Of a stretch of 64,000 nt of DNA, positions 54,150 to 62,369 are shown in pieces. The translations under genes were made by a program, and so were the position numbers. Source of the stretch: Lysobacter gummosus (GTDB lineage: Bacteria; Pseudomonadota; Gammaproteobacteria; Xanthomonadales; Xanthomonadaceae); the NCBI RefSeq assembly GCF_001442805.1, contig NZ_CP011131.1, positions 1,178,001 through 1,242,000 on the forward strand. The letters are read 5' to 3'. The notes under the pieces are model-generated. The model was not told the DNA's origin, did no database searches, and saw only the letters and a program-made list of their open reading frames with translations. Numbering within the stretch: the stretch's first letter is position 1; each line of letters begins with the position of its first letter.

Positions 54150-54683
54150 ATGAAGACTTTGCTCAAGGGCCTGCTGTACCTCGTCGTCCTGCTCGCCGCC
54201 GTGTTCGTGGTCGGCGGCTTCCTGTTGCCGTCCAGCAGCCACGTCGAGCGCTCGATCACCATCGATCGGCCGCCGGCCGAGGTGCACGCGATGCTCGACT
54301 CCTACAAGCGCTTCAACGAGTGGTCGCCGTGGTTCGAGATCGAGCCGACCGCGAAGTACGCCTACAGCGGCCCGGAGTCGGGCGTCGGCGCGGCGATGAG
54401 CTGGGAAGGGGCGAAGGTCGGCAAGGGCAGCCAGCGCATCACCGAGTCGGTGCCGCAGCAGAAGGTGGTCAACGCGCTCGACTTCGACGGCACCCAGGCG
54501 ACCGGCATCTTCGGCTTGCAGGTGCAGGGCGCCGGCACGCGGGTGACCTGGACGCTGGAGAGCGAGCACGGCAACAACCTGGTCTCGCGCTGGTTCGGGC
54601 TGCTGCTCGACTCGATGGTCGGCAAGGACTACGAGAAGGGGTTGGCTAAGCTGAAGCTGGTGCTGGAGAGTGAGCCGGGGTGA
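54150..54683 (+). CDS. SRPBCC family (START-like) membrane-anchored protein
   Basis: This protein has 177 residues from the ATG at 54150. A hydrophobic N-terminal segment (residues 5-27) is either a membrane anchor or an uncleaved signal. The rest is the SRPBCC/polyketide-cyclase-like fold: HVERSITIDRPPAEVHAMLD, FNEWSPWFEIEP, KVGKGSQRITES, and a last helix MVGKDYEKGLAKLKLVLES. SRPBCC proteins bind hydrophobic ligands in a deep pocket; no ligand is suggested by context. The gene stands alone between terminators. The spacer upstream (53882-54149) shows nothing else. Confidence 0.85.
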   Translation: MKTLLKGLLYLVVLLAAVFVVGGFLLPSSSHVERSITIDRPPAEVHAMLDSYKRFNEWSPWFEIEPTAKYAYSGPESGVGAAMSWEGAKVGKGSQRITESVPQQKVVNALDFDGTQATGIFGLQVQGAGTRVTWTLESEHGNNLVSRWFGLLLDSMVGKDYEKGLAKLKLVLESEPG

Positions 54684-54690
54684 TTGGGGC

Positions 54691-54713
54691 CGGGAATCGG
54701 GAATCGGGAATCG
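54691..54713. repeat. Heptamer array, 3 units
   Basis: CGGGAAT is repeated three times just after the SRPBCC gene. It is the inverse complement of the larger array at 54818-54855, 105 bp further on, so the two flank the terminator as inverted repeats. Confidence 0.75.
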
Positions 54714-54778
54714 TTAAAGCGGCAGGCGGGGTGGCTGCGGTAACGCGGTCTTCGGATGCCGACACAGATGCATAAACG

Positions 54779-54804
54779 AAAAGGCCCGCCAATGGCGGGC
54801 CTTT
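54779..54804. terminator. Bidirectional terminator
   Basis: AAAAGGCCCGCC-AAT-GGCGGGCCTTTT is a perfect 12-bp stem with A and T tails. It lies between the convergent SRPBCC and beta-lactamase-fold genes and sits within the pair of heptamer arrays. Confidence 0.9.
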
Positions 54805-54817
54805 TCGTTTCATGCTG

Positions 54818-54855
54818 TTCCCGATTCCCGATTCCCGATTCCCGATTCCCGATCC
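54818..54855. repeat. Heptamer array, about 5 units
   Basis: Tandem CGATTCC(C) units, the mirror of those at 54691-54713. They end one base before the stop codon of the hydrolase gene (54856). Confidence 0.8.
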
Positions 54856-56280
54856 TCAGTGCGGCGCCGCGGTGGACTTCTGCGCGTTGCTGCCGGTCGG
54901 GTCCTGCGGGTTCACGCCTTCCGACGCGTACAGGCCCGGGTCGTCGAAGCCGTCCACGTCGAGCCAGCGCTGCACCGGCATGCCGATGGCGCGGTCCAGC
55001 ATGGTCGGCAGCAGGCCGGTCGGCAGACCGCTCTCGCTGTTCCACAGCACGGCGATGCCGAGGTCGCGCTCGGGCAGCATCGCGACCATGCCGCGATAGC
55101 CCTGCACCGCGCCGGCGTGGAAGACCACGCGGTGGCCGGCGTAGTCGAACACGCGCCAACCCAGCGCGTAACCGGCCGAGCCCAGGCGCTGACGGCGCCA
55201 GCTGGAGCCGCGGATCTCGGTGGGCGTCTCCACCAGCGGCTGATGCAGCGTCGCCAGCAGCGGCAGCGGCAGCACGTCGGGACGATGCCCGGTCTGCGCG
55301 ATCAACCACTGCGCCATATCGCTGGCGCTGGCATTGACGCCGGCGGCCGGCGGCAGTTGGTAGTAGGTCGGCTTGGGCGTCAGCGAAGCCCAGCCGCCGC
55401 GCGCGCGCACGTGCGGCTTGGCCCAGCGCGCGGCTGAGGTGATGCCTTCCAGACCCAGGCTGGCGTCGTTCATGCCCAAGGGCTTGAACAGGCGGCGCTG
55501 CACTTCCTGGCTGTAGAAGTCGCCGGTGGCGGCGAAGACCACGTCGCCGATCAGGCTGAAGGCGATGTTCTGGTAGCCGTAGCAGGTGCCGGGCTGGCAG
55601 CTCATCGGCGCGTAGGCCAGCTTCTGCGTGAGCACGCGGTAGTCGGCGTAGTTTTCCAGATCGCGGTCGTAGGTGTTGTGGGTCAGGCCGACGCGATGGC
55701 TGAGCAGGTCGGCGACGGTGACGGTGCGCGCGGCGTTGGGATCGATCAACTGGAAGCTGGGCATGTAATCGACCAGCTTGCTGTCCCAGCGCAGCGTGCC
55801 GTCGTTGACCAGCAGCCCGGTCAGAGTGCCGGCGAAGCTCTTGGACAGCGAGGCCAGGCGGAACACGGTGTGGGCGTCGATCGGCTCGGCGTTGCGCACG
55901 TCGGTGACGCCGTAGCCGCGCGCGCTGAGGATCTGGCCGTTGTGGACGATGGCCATGGCCATGCCCGGAATGCGTTGGTCGGCGACCAGCGCCTGCGCCA
56001 TCGCTTCGAACTGGCGCACGTCGAAGTCGGCGGCCAGCGGCATCACGCGCGGATTGAGGTTGTTGGCGGCTGAGCCGATCTGCAGGCCTTGCGGCGCGAC
56101 GGTGCCGTCGATGCCTTGCGAGCGCGCCACGCCCGCTTGCGAAACGCTGGGCTGCGACGGATCGGGCGTGTGCCAGCGCAGCGACGTCTGCGCCGTGGAC
56201 CCCAGGGTGAGCGTAAGCAGGGCAGCGAGAGTGCCCAGGCGCCAGGGGTTGAGTGAGCGTCGGGAGGAGTCGTGTTTCAT
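54856..56280 (-). CDS. Serine hydrolase of the class C beta-lactamase fold
   Basis: This protein has 474 residues. A basic N-terminus and a hydrophobic run (residues 15-32) give a signal peptide. The catalytic elements are SLSK (Ser144, Lys147), YQN (Tyr236, Asn238) and HAG (His388-Gly390) in place of the usual KTG. With this set the protein belongs to the beta-lactamase/esterase/penicillin-binding family PF00144, but the HAG box argues against a true class C beta-lactamase; DD-peptidase or esterase activity is more likely. Substrate and role are unknown. It is convergent with the SRPBCC gene and preceded upstream by a repeat-filled spacer. Confidence 0.88.
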   Translation of the reverse strand: MKHDSSRRSLNPWRLGTLAALLTLTLGSTAQTSLRWHTPDPSQPSVSQAGVARSQGIDGTVAPQGLQIGSAANNLNPRVMPLAADFDVRQFEAMAQALVADQRIPGMAMAIVHNGQILSARGYGVTDVRNAEPIDAHTVFRLASLSKSFAGTLTGLLVNDGTLRWDSKLVDYMPSFQLIDPNAARTVTVADLLSHRVGLTHNTYDRDLENYADYRVLTQKLAYAPMSCQPGTCYGYQNIAFSLIGDVVFAATGDFYSQEVQRRLFKPLGMNDASLGLEGITSAARWAKPHVRARGGWASLTPKPTYYQLPPAAGVNASASDMAQWLIAQTGHRPDVLPLPLLATLHQPLVETPTEIRGSSWRRQRLGSAGYALGWRVFDYAGHRVVFHAGAVQGYRGMVAMLPERDLGIAVLWNSESGLPTGLLPTMLDRAIGMPVQRWLDVDGFDDPGLYASEGVNPQDPTGSNAQKSTAAPH

Positions 56281-56475
56281 CGCTCGCAGCGCCTGCGTGG
56301 ACCGGGATGAGTTGATTCTAGCTCCGATCTCAGGGAATTGAACAACAACCGCATTCAGGATTCTGATTTTTCAGGGATTAATGGCCGCGGTGACGGCCGA
56401 TTGCGCAAACGTTCGGAGTGCCGGCAAGCGGCCAGTGGAGAGAGGCTTTGGTGTCGCCGACCCGGACAATTCGCT

Positions 56476-56676
56476 CCCTTTGAAAAAGGGGGCTGGCGCC
56501 TGCGTTGTTGAGGGGGGCGGGAAGCCATCTGCGCCGGGGGATTTGCTTTGGGGGTGCGGGAAGATCAAAAGCAAATCCCCCTGGCCCCCCGGCCCACAGG
56601 CGCAGCCTGTGGGCGTTCAGTGCCGCGCGAACCTGCGGTTCGCAAGCGCGGCCCTTCACCCTTTTTCAAAAGGGGG
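56476..56676. repeat. Composite nested palindrome
   Basis: The outer arms are CCCTTTGAAAAAGGGGG and CCCTTTTTCAAAAGGGG. Inside are GGATTTGCTTT / AAAGCAAATCC, CCACAGGC / GCCTGTGG and GCGCGAACC-TGC-GGTTCGC, each inverted. This looks like a mobile or decayed repeat unit about 200 bp long. It occupies most of the spacer between the hydrolase and the GMC oxidoreductase. Confidence 0.7.
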
Positions 56677-56712
56677 GAATCGGGTTGGTGGGGGCAGGGA
56701 GAAACTTGCTGC

Positions 56713-56806
56713 GATTCCTGATTCCTGATTCCCGATTCCCGATTCCCGATTCCCGATTCCCGATTCCCGATTCCCGAATCCCGAATCCCGAATCCCGAAT
56801 CCCGAA
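56713..56806. repeat. Heptamer array, about 13 units
   Basis: The unit GATTCCC (first two GATTCCT, last four GAATCCC) is repeated without spacing over about 94 bp, ending at the stop codon of the GMC oxidoreductase. The slow change from one variant to another along the array suggests growth by local duplication. It is the same unit as at 54691 and 54818. Confidence 0.9.
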
Positions 56807-56808
56807 AA

Positions 56809-58401
56809 TCAAACCCGCCCGCGAATCAGATCCGAAGCGCGCTCGGCGATCATGATCGTCGGCGCATTGGTATTGCCGCTGACCAAAGTCGGCATCACCG
56901 AGGCATCGATCACCCGCAGGCCGTCGATGCCGCGCACGCGCAATTGCGAATCCACCACCGAGGCCGCGTCGTCGCCCATGCGGCAAGTGCCGACCGGGTG
57001 ATACACGGTCTCGGCCTTGGCGCGCACGAACTCGACCAGTTCGGCGTCGCTCAGATCCTCGCGCGCGGGGAAGATCGGCTTGCCGCGGTATGCGTCGAAG
57101 GCTTTCTGCTTGAACAAGGTGCGCGAGAGCTTGGCGCACTCGACCATCATCTTCATGTCGAAGCCTTCCGCATCGCTCAGGTAATTGGCGTTGATGCGGA
57201 CCTTGTCGCCGGCGCTGGCGCTGACCAGTTCGAGATGGCCGCGGCTGCGCGGGTGCAGGAAACAGGCGTGGGCGGTGTAGCCGTCGCCGCGGAGGCGATG
57301 GCGGCCGTGATCGTCGAGCATCGCCGGCACGAAATGGAACTGCACGTCGGCGCGATCGTCCGGCGCCAGGTCGGAGCGCACGAAGCCGCCGGCCTCGGCG
57401 ATGTTGCTGCTGCCCGGGCCGCTGTGGCCGCGCAGGTAATAGTTGAGGGCGACCACGATGTCGCTGAGGCGATCGTAGGTGACGCGCTGGGTGGAGTGCT
57501 GCAGCGTACAGATGTCCAGATGGTCCTGCAGGTTCTGCCCGACTTGCGGTGCGTCGGCGACGACTTCGATGCCGTGCCGGCGCAACTGATCGGCGGGGCC
57601 GACGCCCGACAGCATCAGCAACTGCGGCGAATTGATCGCGCCGCCGCTGAGCAGCACTTCGCGCTGCGCGTGCTGATGATAGGCGCGGCCGCCGCTGCTG
57701 TAGACCACGCCGGTGGCGCGGCCGTTCTCGATGGTGATGCGGCTGACCAGCGCTTTGGTAACGATCTGCAGGTTGTGGCGTTCGCGCGCCGGGTCCAGGT
57801 AGGCGACGGCGCTGGAGCAGCGCGCGCCGTTCTTCTGCGTCACCTGGTAATAGCCGAAGCCCTCCTGGCTGGGGCCGTTGAAATCGCCGTTGGCCGCATA
57901 ACCGGCCTGGCGCGCGGCTTCGATGAAGACGGCCGACAGCGGATTGGTGTAGCGCAGGTCCGACACGTACAACGGACCCATGCTGCCGTGCAGGGCGTCG
58001 TCGCCGCGGCTGTTGCGCTCGCTGCGGCGGAAGTAGGGCAGCACGCTGTTCCAGTCCCAGCCGCTGGCGCCGGCGGCGGCCCAGCCGTCGTAGTCGCCGG
58101 TCGCGCCGCGGATGTAGCACATGGCGTTGATCGAGCTCGAACCGCCGAGCACCTTGCCGCGCGGCCACCACAGCACCCGGTTGTCCAGGTTCGGCTCCGG
58201 CGCGGTGTCGTAATCCCAGTTCACTCCCTTCTTGTTGACCAGCTTGGCCACGCCGGCGGGCATGTGGATGAAGGGGTGCAGATCGCGCGGGCCGGCTTCG
58301 ATGAGCAGCACACGGGTATCGGGGTCTTCGCTGAGGCGATTGGCGAGCACGCAGCCGGCCGATCCGGCGCCGATGATGATGTAGTCGAACTCGGTGGGCA
58401 C
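56809..58401 (-). CDS. GMC-family FAD oxidoreductase (choline dehydrogenase-like)
   Basis: This protein has 530 residues from the GTG at 58401 (VPTEFDYIIIGAG). The FAD-binding motif GAGSAGCVLANRL starts near residue 11 and GGSSSINAMCYIRG near residue 85. The C-terminal catalytic part has YHPVGTCRMG with the active His and GNTNAPTIMIAERAS. The length matches choline dehydrogenase and related alcohol dehydrogenases of the GMC type; the substrate is not known. I prefer the GTG start because longer frames up to 58677 would run into the region upstream of the divergent transporter gene, and no ATG lies near the FAD domain. The GMC hallmark proline-rich N-terminus is absent. Confidence 0.88.
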   Translation of the reverse strand: MPTEFDYIIIGAGSAGCVLANRLSEDPDTRVLLIEAGPRDLHPFIHMPAGVAKLVNKKGVNWDYDTAPEPNLDNRVLWWPRGKVLGGSSSINAMCYIRGATGDYDGWAAAGASGWDWNSVLPYFRRSERNSRGDDALHGSMGPLYVSDLRYTNPLSAVFIEAARQAGYAANGDFNGPSQEGFGYYQVTQKNGARCSSAVAYLDPARERHNLQIVTKALVSRITIENGRATGVVYSSGGRAYHQHAQREVLLSGGAINSPQLLMLSGVGPADQLRRHGIEVVADAPQVGQNLQDHLDICTLQHSTQRVTYDRLSDIVVALNYYLRGHSGPGSSNIAEAGGFVRSDLAPDDRADVQFHFVPAMLDDHGRHRLRGDGYTAHACFLHPRSRGHLELVSASAGDKVRINANYLSDAEGFDMKMMVECAKLSRTLFKQKAFDAYRGKPIFPAREDLSDAELVEFVRAKAETVYHPVGTCRMGDDAASVVDSQLRVRGIDGLRVIDASVMPTLVSGNTNAPTIMIAERASDLIRGRV

Positions 58402-58688
58402 TGGCGCATCCCGCAGGGGCGCGGCATCGGTTGCCGCGCGGATCGGGCGACCGTAAGCGGCAAAACTAGAGCAAATGCTCCCAACGCCGGGCGCCCCCGG
58501 TTCCGCCACACGCTGTGGTGGCGGCCGCCGACGCCTTGGGCTACCGTGCCGGCAAACCTGCACGGCCGGCAGTGGCGGCCGCGCAGGCGACGACGGGAAC
58601 GCATCGCGACGGCTCCCGCGCCGCTGATCCGCAATCCACGATCTGCAGAGCCGACCGGCTTCCGGCGGTTCACTCACGGAGCGACGCG

Positions 58689-60077
58689 ATGTCGGCAGTT
58701 CAAGGCGCCAGCCTGTCCACCGGACGGGTCCATTCCGGCGAATGGCGCGCGGTGGCTTTATCGGTGGCGTATTTCTTCTGCGTGCTCACCGCGTACTACA
58801 TGATCCGGCCGGTGCGCGACCAGCTCAGCGCCGTGGTCGGCTCCACCCAGTTGCCGTGGTTCTACGCGGCCACGTTGCTGGCGACGCTGGCCTTGACGCC
58901 GGTGTTCTCGGGGTTGGTCTCGCGCTATCCGCGCCGGGTGGTGGTGCCGGTGGTGTACGGCTTCTTCATCGCCTGCCTGATCGGCTTCGTGCCGCTGTTC
59001 GGCGCGCACGGGCCGCTGAGCCCGCGCGTGCTGGGCACGGTGTTCTTCGTCTGGATCAGCGTGTTCAATCTGTTCGTGGTGTCGGTGTTCTGGAGCTTCA
59101 TGACCGACATCTGGAACGAAGGCCAGGCGCGCCGGCTGTTTCCGATCATCGCCGTCGGCGGCACGGTCGGCTCGCTGGTCGGGCCGGCGTTGACCGGGCG
59201 ACTGGTCGGCGTGATCGGCGTGGCGCCGTTGCTGGTGGTGTCGGCCTCGCTGCTGGGGCTGGCGCTGGTGTTCGTGATCCTGCTGGGGCGGTGGTCGCGC
59301 GTGCACGGCACGCGCCGTTTCGAGAGCAGCCACGAGGCGGCGATCGGCGGCGGCATGTTCGACGGGATCAAGCAGGTCTTCGCCAATCCGTTCATGCGTT
59401 CGATGGCGATCCTGCTGTTGCTGGGCGACTGGATCGGCACGGTCAACTACGGCCTGGTCGTGGACTATTCCAAGGCGACCTTCACCGACGCGGTCTCGCG
59501 CACGCGCTTCGCCGCCGACCTGGATCTGATGACCAACATCGTGGCGCTGAGCGCGCAGGTGCTGCTGACGCCGTGGCTGCTGTCGCGGCGCGGCGCGGCC
59601 TCGGTGATCGGCGTGTGGTCGGTGGTGACGGTGATGTTCCTGACCCTGTCGGCCTCGGTCGCCGACGCGCACGCGCCCTTGACCGAACTGTTCCCCGCCT
59701 ACGGCGCCTTGATCGCGTCGTTGCCGGCGGGCATGGCGGCGATGATCGGACCGCTGCCGGCGGTGGCGATGGCGCTGGTGGTCAGTCGCGGGCTGGCCTA
59801 CGGCATGGTCGGTCCGGCGCGCGAGAGCCTGTTCTCCAGCGCCGCGCGCACCCTGCGCTACAAGGGCAAGAACGCGGTCGATACCGCCGCCTGGCGCTTC
59901 GGCGATGTGGCGGTGGCGACGACGATGGTCGGCCTGCGCAGCCTGGGCGTCGGCGTCGCCGGGCTGGCCGGCATCAGCGCGGTGGTCGCGGCCGGTGCCG
60001 GTGTGGTCGGCTGGAACCTCGCGCGCTGGGTGCAACGCGGCGGCGCGGCCGAACCGGGCGAGGGCGCTCGCGCATGA
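58689..60077 (+). CDS. 12-helix transporter of the MFS/Npt type, paralogue 1
   Basis: This protein has 462 residues from the ATG at 58689. Twelve membrane helices are predicted. The motifs AYYMIRPVRDQLS (after the first helix), FFVWISVFNLFVVSVFWSFM, GQARRLFPIIAVGGTVGSL and ARESLFSS, then RYKGKNAVDTAAWR, recur in the transporter at 62370. The layout matches the family annotated as MFS or Npt1/Npt2-like nucleotide transporters. The substrate is unknown. The last codons overlap the phosphoesterase start (ATGA at 60074), so the two are cotranslated. Confidence 0.85.
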   Translation: MSAVQGASLSTGRVHSGEWRAVALSVAYFFCVLTAYYMIRPVRDQLSAVVGSTQLPWFYAATLLATLALTPVFSGLVSRYPRRVVVPVVYGFFIACLIGFVPLFGAHGPLSPRVLGTVFFVWISVFNLFVVSVFWSFMTDIWNEGQARRLFPIIAVGGTVGSLVGPALTGRLVGVIGVAPLLVVSASLLGLALVFVILLGRWSRVHGTRRFESSHEAAIGGGMFDGIKQVFANPFMRSMAILLLLGDWIGTVNYGLVVDYSKATFTDAVSRTRFAADLDLMTNIVALSAQVLLTPWLLSRRGAASVIGVWSVVTVMFLTLSASVADAHAPLTELFPAYGALIASLPAGMAAMIGPLPAVAMALVVSRGLAYGMVGPARESLFSSAARTLRYKGKNAVDTAAWRFGDVAVATTMVGLRSLGVGVAGLAGISAVVAAGAGVVGWNLARWVQRGGAAEPGEGARA

Positions 60078-60955
60078 GGCGCGGTTGGCGGCCGTGGCCG
60101 CGTCAGCAGTGGCTGCAGCGGTTGTTCGTCACCCTCGTGCTGTGCGCGCTGGCATGTCTGGCCTGGGGGTTCTTCTGGGAACCGCGGCAACTGGTCGAAC
60201 GCGATTACGCCTTCGCCCTGCCGCACTGGCCGCGCGAATGCGAGGGCCTGCGCCTGGACGTGGTCGCCGACCTGCACACCGGCTCGCCGCACAACGGCCT
60301 GGACAAGCTCGACGACATCGTCGGCCGACTCGCCGCCAGCGATGCCAGCGCAGTGCTGATGGCGGGCGACTACGTGATTCTCAGCGTGCTCGGCGGCACG
60401 TATATCTCCGCCGACCAACTCGCGCCGCATCTCAAGCCGCTGACCGCGCGCAAACCGGTCTATGCCGTGCTCGGCAACCATGACTGGTGGAAGGACGGCC
60501 ACAAGGTGCGCGCGGCGCTGGAATCGGCCGGCGTGACCGTGCTGGAAGACCAGGCCCGGGCCGCGCAGTTCGGCGAGTGTCGGGTATGGATCGTCGGCAT
60601 CGGCGACAAATGGGAAACCCGTCACGACGTCGCCGGCGCCTTCGCCGGCGTCGGCGACGACGCCCCGACGATCGCGTTGACCCACAACCCGGATCTGTTT
60701 CCCGACATTCCGCCGCGCGCCTCGCTGACCATCGCCGGCCACACCCACGGCGGTCAGGTCAGATTGCCGTGGATCGGCACGCCGGTGCTGCCGGCCGAAC
60801 AGCGTTACGCCGGCGGCTACCTGATCGAGCACGACAAGCATCTGTTCGTCTCCACCGGCATCGGCACCAGCATCCTGCCGGTGCGGTTCGGGGTGCCGCC
60901 GGAGATTTCGCGGTTGACCTTGCGCGCGGCGGCGAGAGAACCGGTGCGGCGCTGA
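60074..60955 (+). CDS. Membrane-anchored calcineurin-like metallophosphoesterase (YkuE type)
   Basis: This protein has 293 residues. A membrane anchor spans residues 16-34. The metal-binding boxes follow: VVADLHTGSPHNG (near 63), MAGDYVILS (near 97), LGNHDWWKDG (near 134), THNPDLFPD (near 205) and AGHTHGGQVRLP (near 220). This is the YkuE/YaeI group of cell-surface phosphodiesterases, often involved in lipid or nucleotide hydrolysis. It starts inside the stop codon of transporter 1 (4-nt overlap). A short gap leads to the next gene. Confidence 0.9.
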   Translation: MRRGWRPWPRQQWLQRLFVTLVLCALACLAWGFFWEPRQLVERDYAFALPHWPRECEGLRLDVVADLHTGSPHNGLDKLDDIVGRLAASDASAVLMAGDYVILSVLGGTYISADQLAPHLKPLTARKPVYAVLGNHDWWKDGHKVRAALESAGVTVLEDQARAAQFGECRVWIVGIGDKWETRHDVAGAFAGVGDDAPTIALTHNPDLFPDIPPRASLTIAGHTHGGQVRLPWIGTPVLPAEQRYAGGYLIEHDKHLFVSTGIGTSILPVRFGVPPEISRLTLRAAAREPVRR

Positions 60956-61006
60956 TCTTCGCGCTAAGGTGGCCGCGACGGCCTGACGGATATGGAGCAC
61001 AGGTAG

Positions 61007-62158
61007 ATGGACCGCAATGCGATGCTGTGCGCCGTTGTGTTGATGCTGATCGGCCTGTGGCCGTGGCGACCGGCGCGGGCCGATCTTTTCGAGCCGCCGC
61101 GCGTCGAGACTTACCTCTCCGGCAACGGGCGCTATCGGCTGACGGTGACGCCGTCGGCGGACCCTGCGCCGCGCGAGCGAAAAGACGTTCCGCCGGAAAA
61201 GACCGCGCAAGCCCGCATGGAGCGCCGGGAAGGGGCGGGCTGGGTGCAGGTATGGCGCGGACCGCTGCGCAATCCGGTGGCGCCGCCCTGGGCCGTGGTG
61301 TCGGACGACGGTCGGACGGCGACCTTCAACGACTGGTACGGCGCCGGCCACGGCCCGCGCGTGGTCGTGCTGTACGACACCGTCGGCCGCATGGTGCGCT
61401 CGCTGGGCCTGGAGCAATTGCTGCCGGCCGATTATGTGCGCGCCTTGCCGCGCTCGGTCAGCTCGATCGACTGGGGCCGCGAGCACAGGTTTTCGGCCGA
61501 CGGGCGCCAAGTGCTGCTGCGCGTGGCGATTCCCAACAACAACGACCGCAGCTACGAGCCGGCCGGTTATGTCGAACTGGCGCTGGATGCAACGACTGGA
61601 CGGCGTGCATCCGGCTATGAGACCGCACTGCGGCGCGCTTATATCCAAGCCGCACCAGCCATCGCCAGAGAGCAGGTGTTTTGGGAGGCGGCGAAAGCGG
61701 TCCGGCGCGCGCCGCTGCTGGCGCCGGCGACGAGCGATTACCGCGACTGGAACCGCTACCTGTCCGAGGCTTGCCGTCGGCTCGATCCCGACGCTGGCGA
61801 GCGTGGGCCGGGGTTGCGCCGGATCCAGATGCAAGCCGGCCGCGCGGACTTGCCCGAACTGCGGCAGATCGTCGAGACCTTGTCGAACCCCGGCCGCGAA
61901 ACCGGGGCATTGGTGTTCGCAACGGTGTTCGACCCGCGCTCCGAGCAGGATTCCCTGGTCGCAGCCCTGGCCAAGGCCGCGCAGGAAGCCCCCGCAGGAC
62001 GCCTGGCGGGGCGTCGGGTGTGTGTGCTGGTCGACGACCGGCGCTCCGCCGCCGCGGCCGCGGCGCTGGCGCGCACCGGCGCGACCTACGTGCAGCTCGA
62101 TCCGTCCCAGCCGATCGCGCAGCGCCCTGAGGTGCTGCGGGAGCTCGAGCGAAACTGA
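61007..62158 (+). CDS. Exported protein of unknown function in the transporter cluster
   Basis: This protein has 383 residues. Residues 1-25 form a signal peptide (ending RPARAD). The mature N-terminal half is beta-rich, with PPRVETYLSGNGRYRLTVTP and VVSDDGRTATFNDWYGAGHG, and a SPDGRQVL-like strand near residue 165, which together resemble a small propeller-like or lipocalin-type fold. The second half is helical and charged. I do not recognise a family. The context (50 nt after the phosphoesterase and 211 nt before the second transporter) suggests a shared operon, perhaps for handling nucleotides or phosphodiesters outside the cytoplasm; this is inference. Confidence 0.65.
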   Translation: MDRNAMLCAVVLMLIGLWPWRPARADLFEPPRVETYLSGNGRYRLTVTPSADPAPRERKDVPPEKTAQARMERREGAGWVQVWRGPLRNPVAPPWAVVSDDGRTATFNDWYGAGHGPRVVVLYDTVGRMVRSLGLEQLLPADYVRALPRSVSSIDWGREHRFSADGRQVLLRVAIPNNNDRSYEPAGYVELALDATTGRRASGYETALRRAYIQAAPAIAREQVFWEAAKAVRRAPLLAPATSDYRDWNRYLSEACRRLDPDAGERGPGLRRIQMQAGRADLPELRQIVETLSNPGRETGALVFATVFDPRSEQDSLVAALAKAAQEAPAGRLAGRRVCVLVDDRRSAAAAAALARTGATYVQLDPSQPIAQRPEVLRELERN

Positions 62159-62369
62159 GCAACGCATCCGCAGCCTATGCCAAAGGTCGGGATGACCATC
62201 CGCAGACGCCGCCGCTCTGAGCGCGGCGCTAGCTTGTGTGTGGGAAAAGGGAGCTCAGGACCATGCGCGAACCGTGTCTGCGGTGCGGATGCGAACGCAT
62301 GCGCGTGCCATCGGGCGCAGTGCGCGGCGAATATGAAACCTCGTATACGGGCGATCACAGGGCGCGCGC

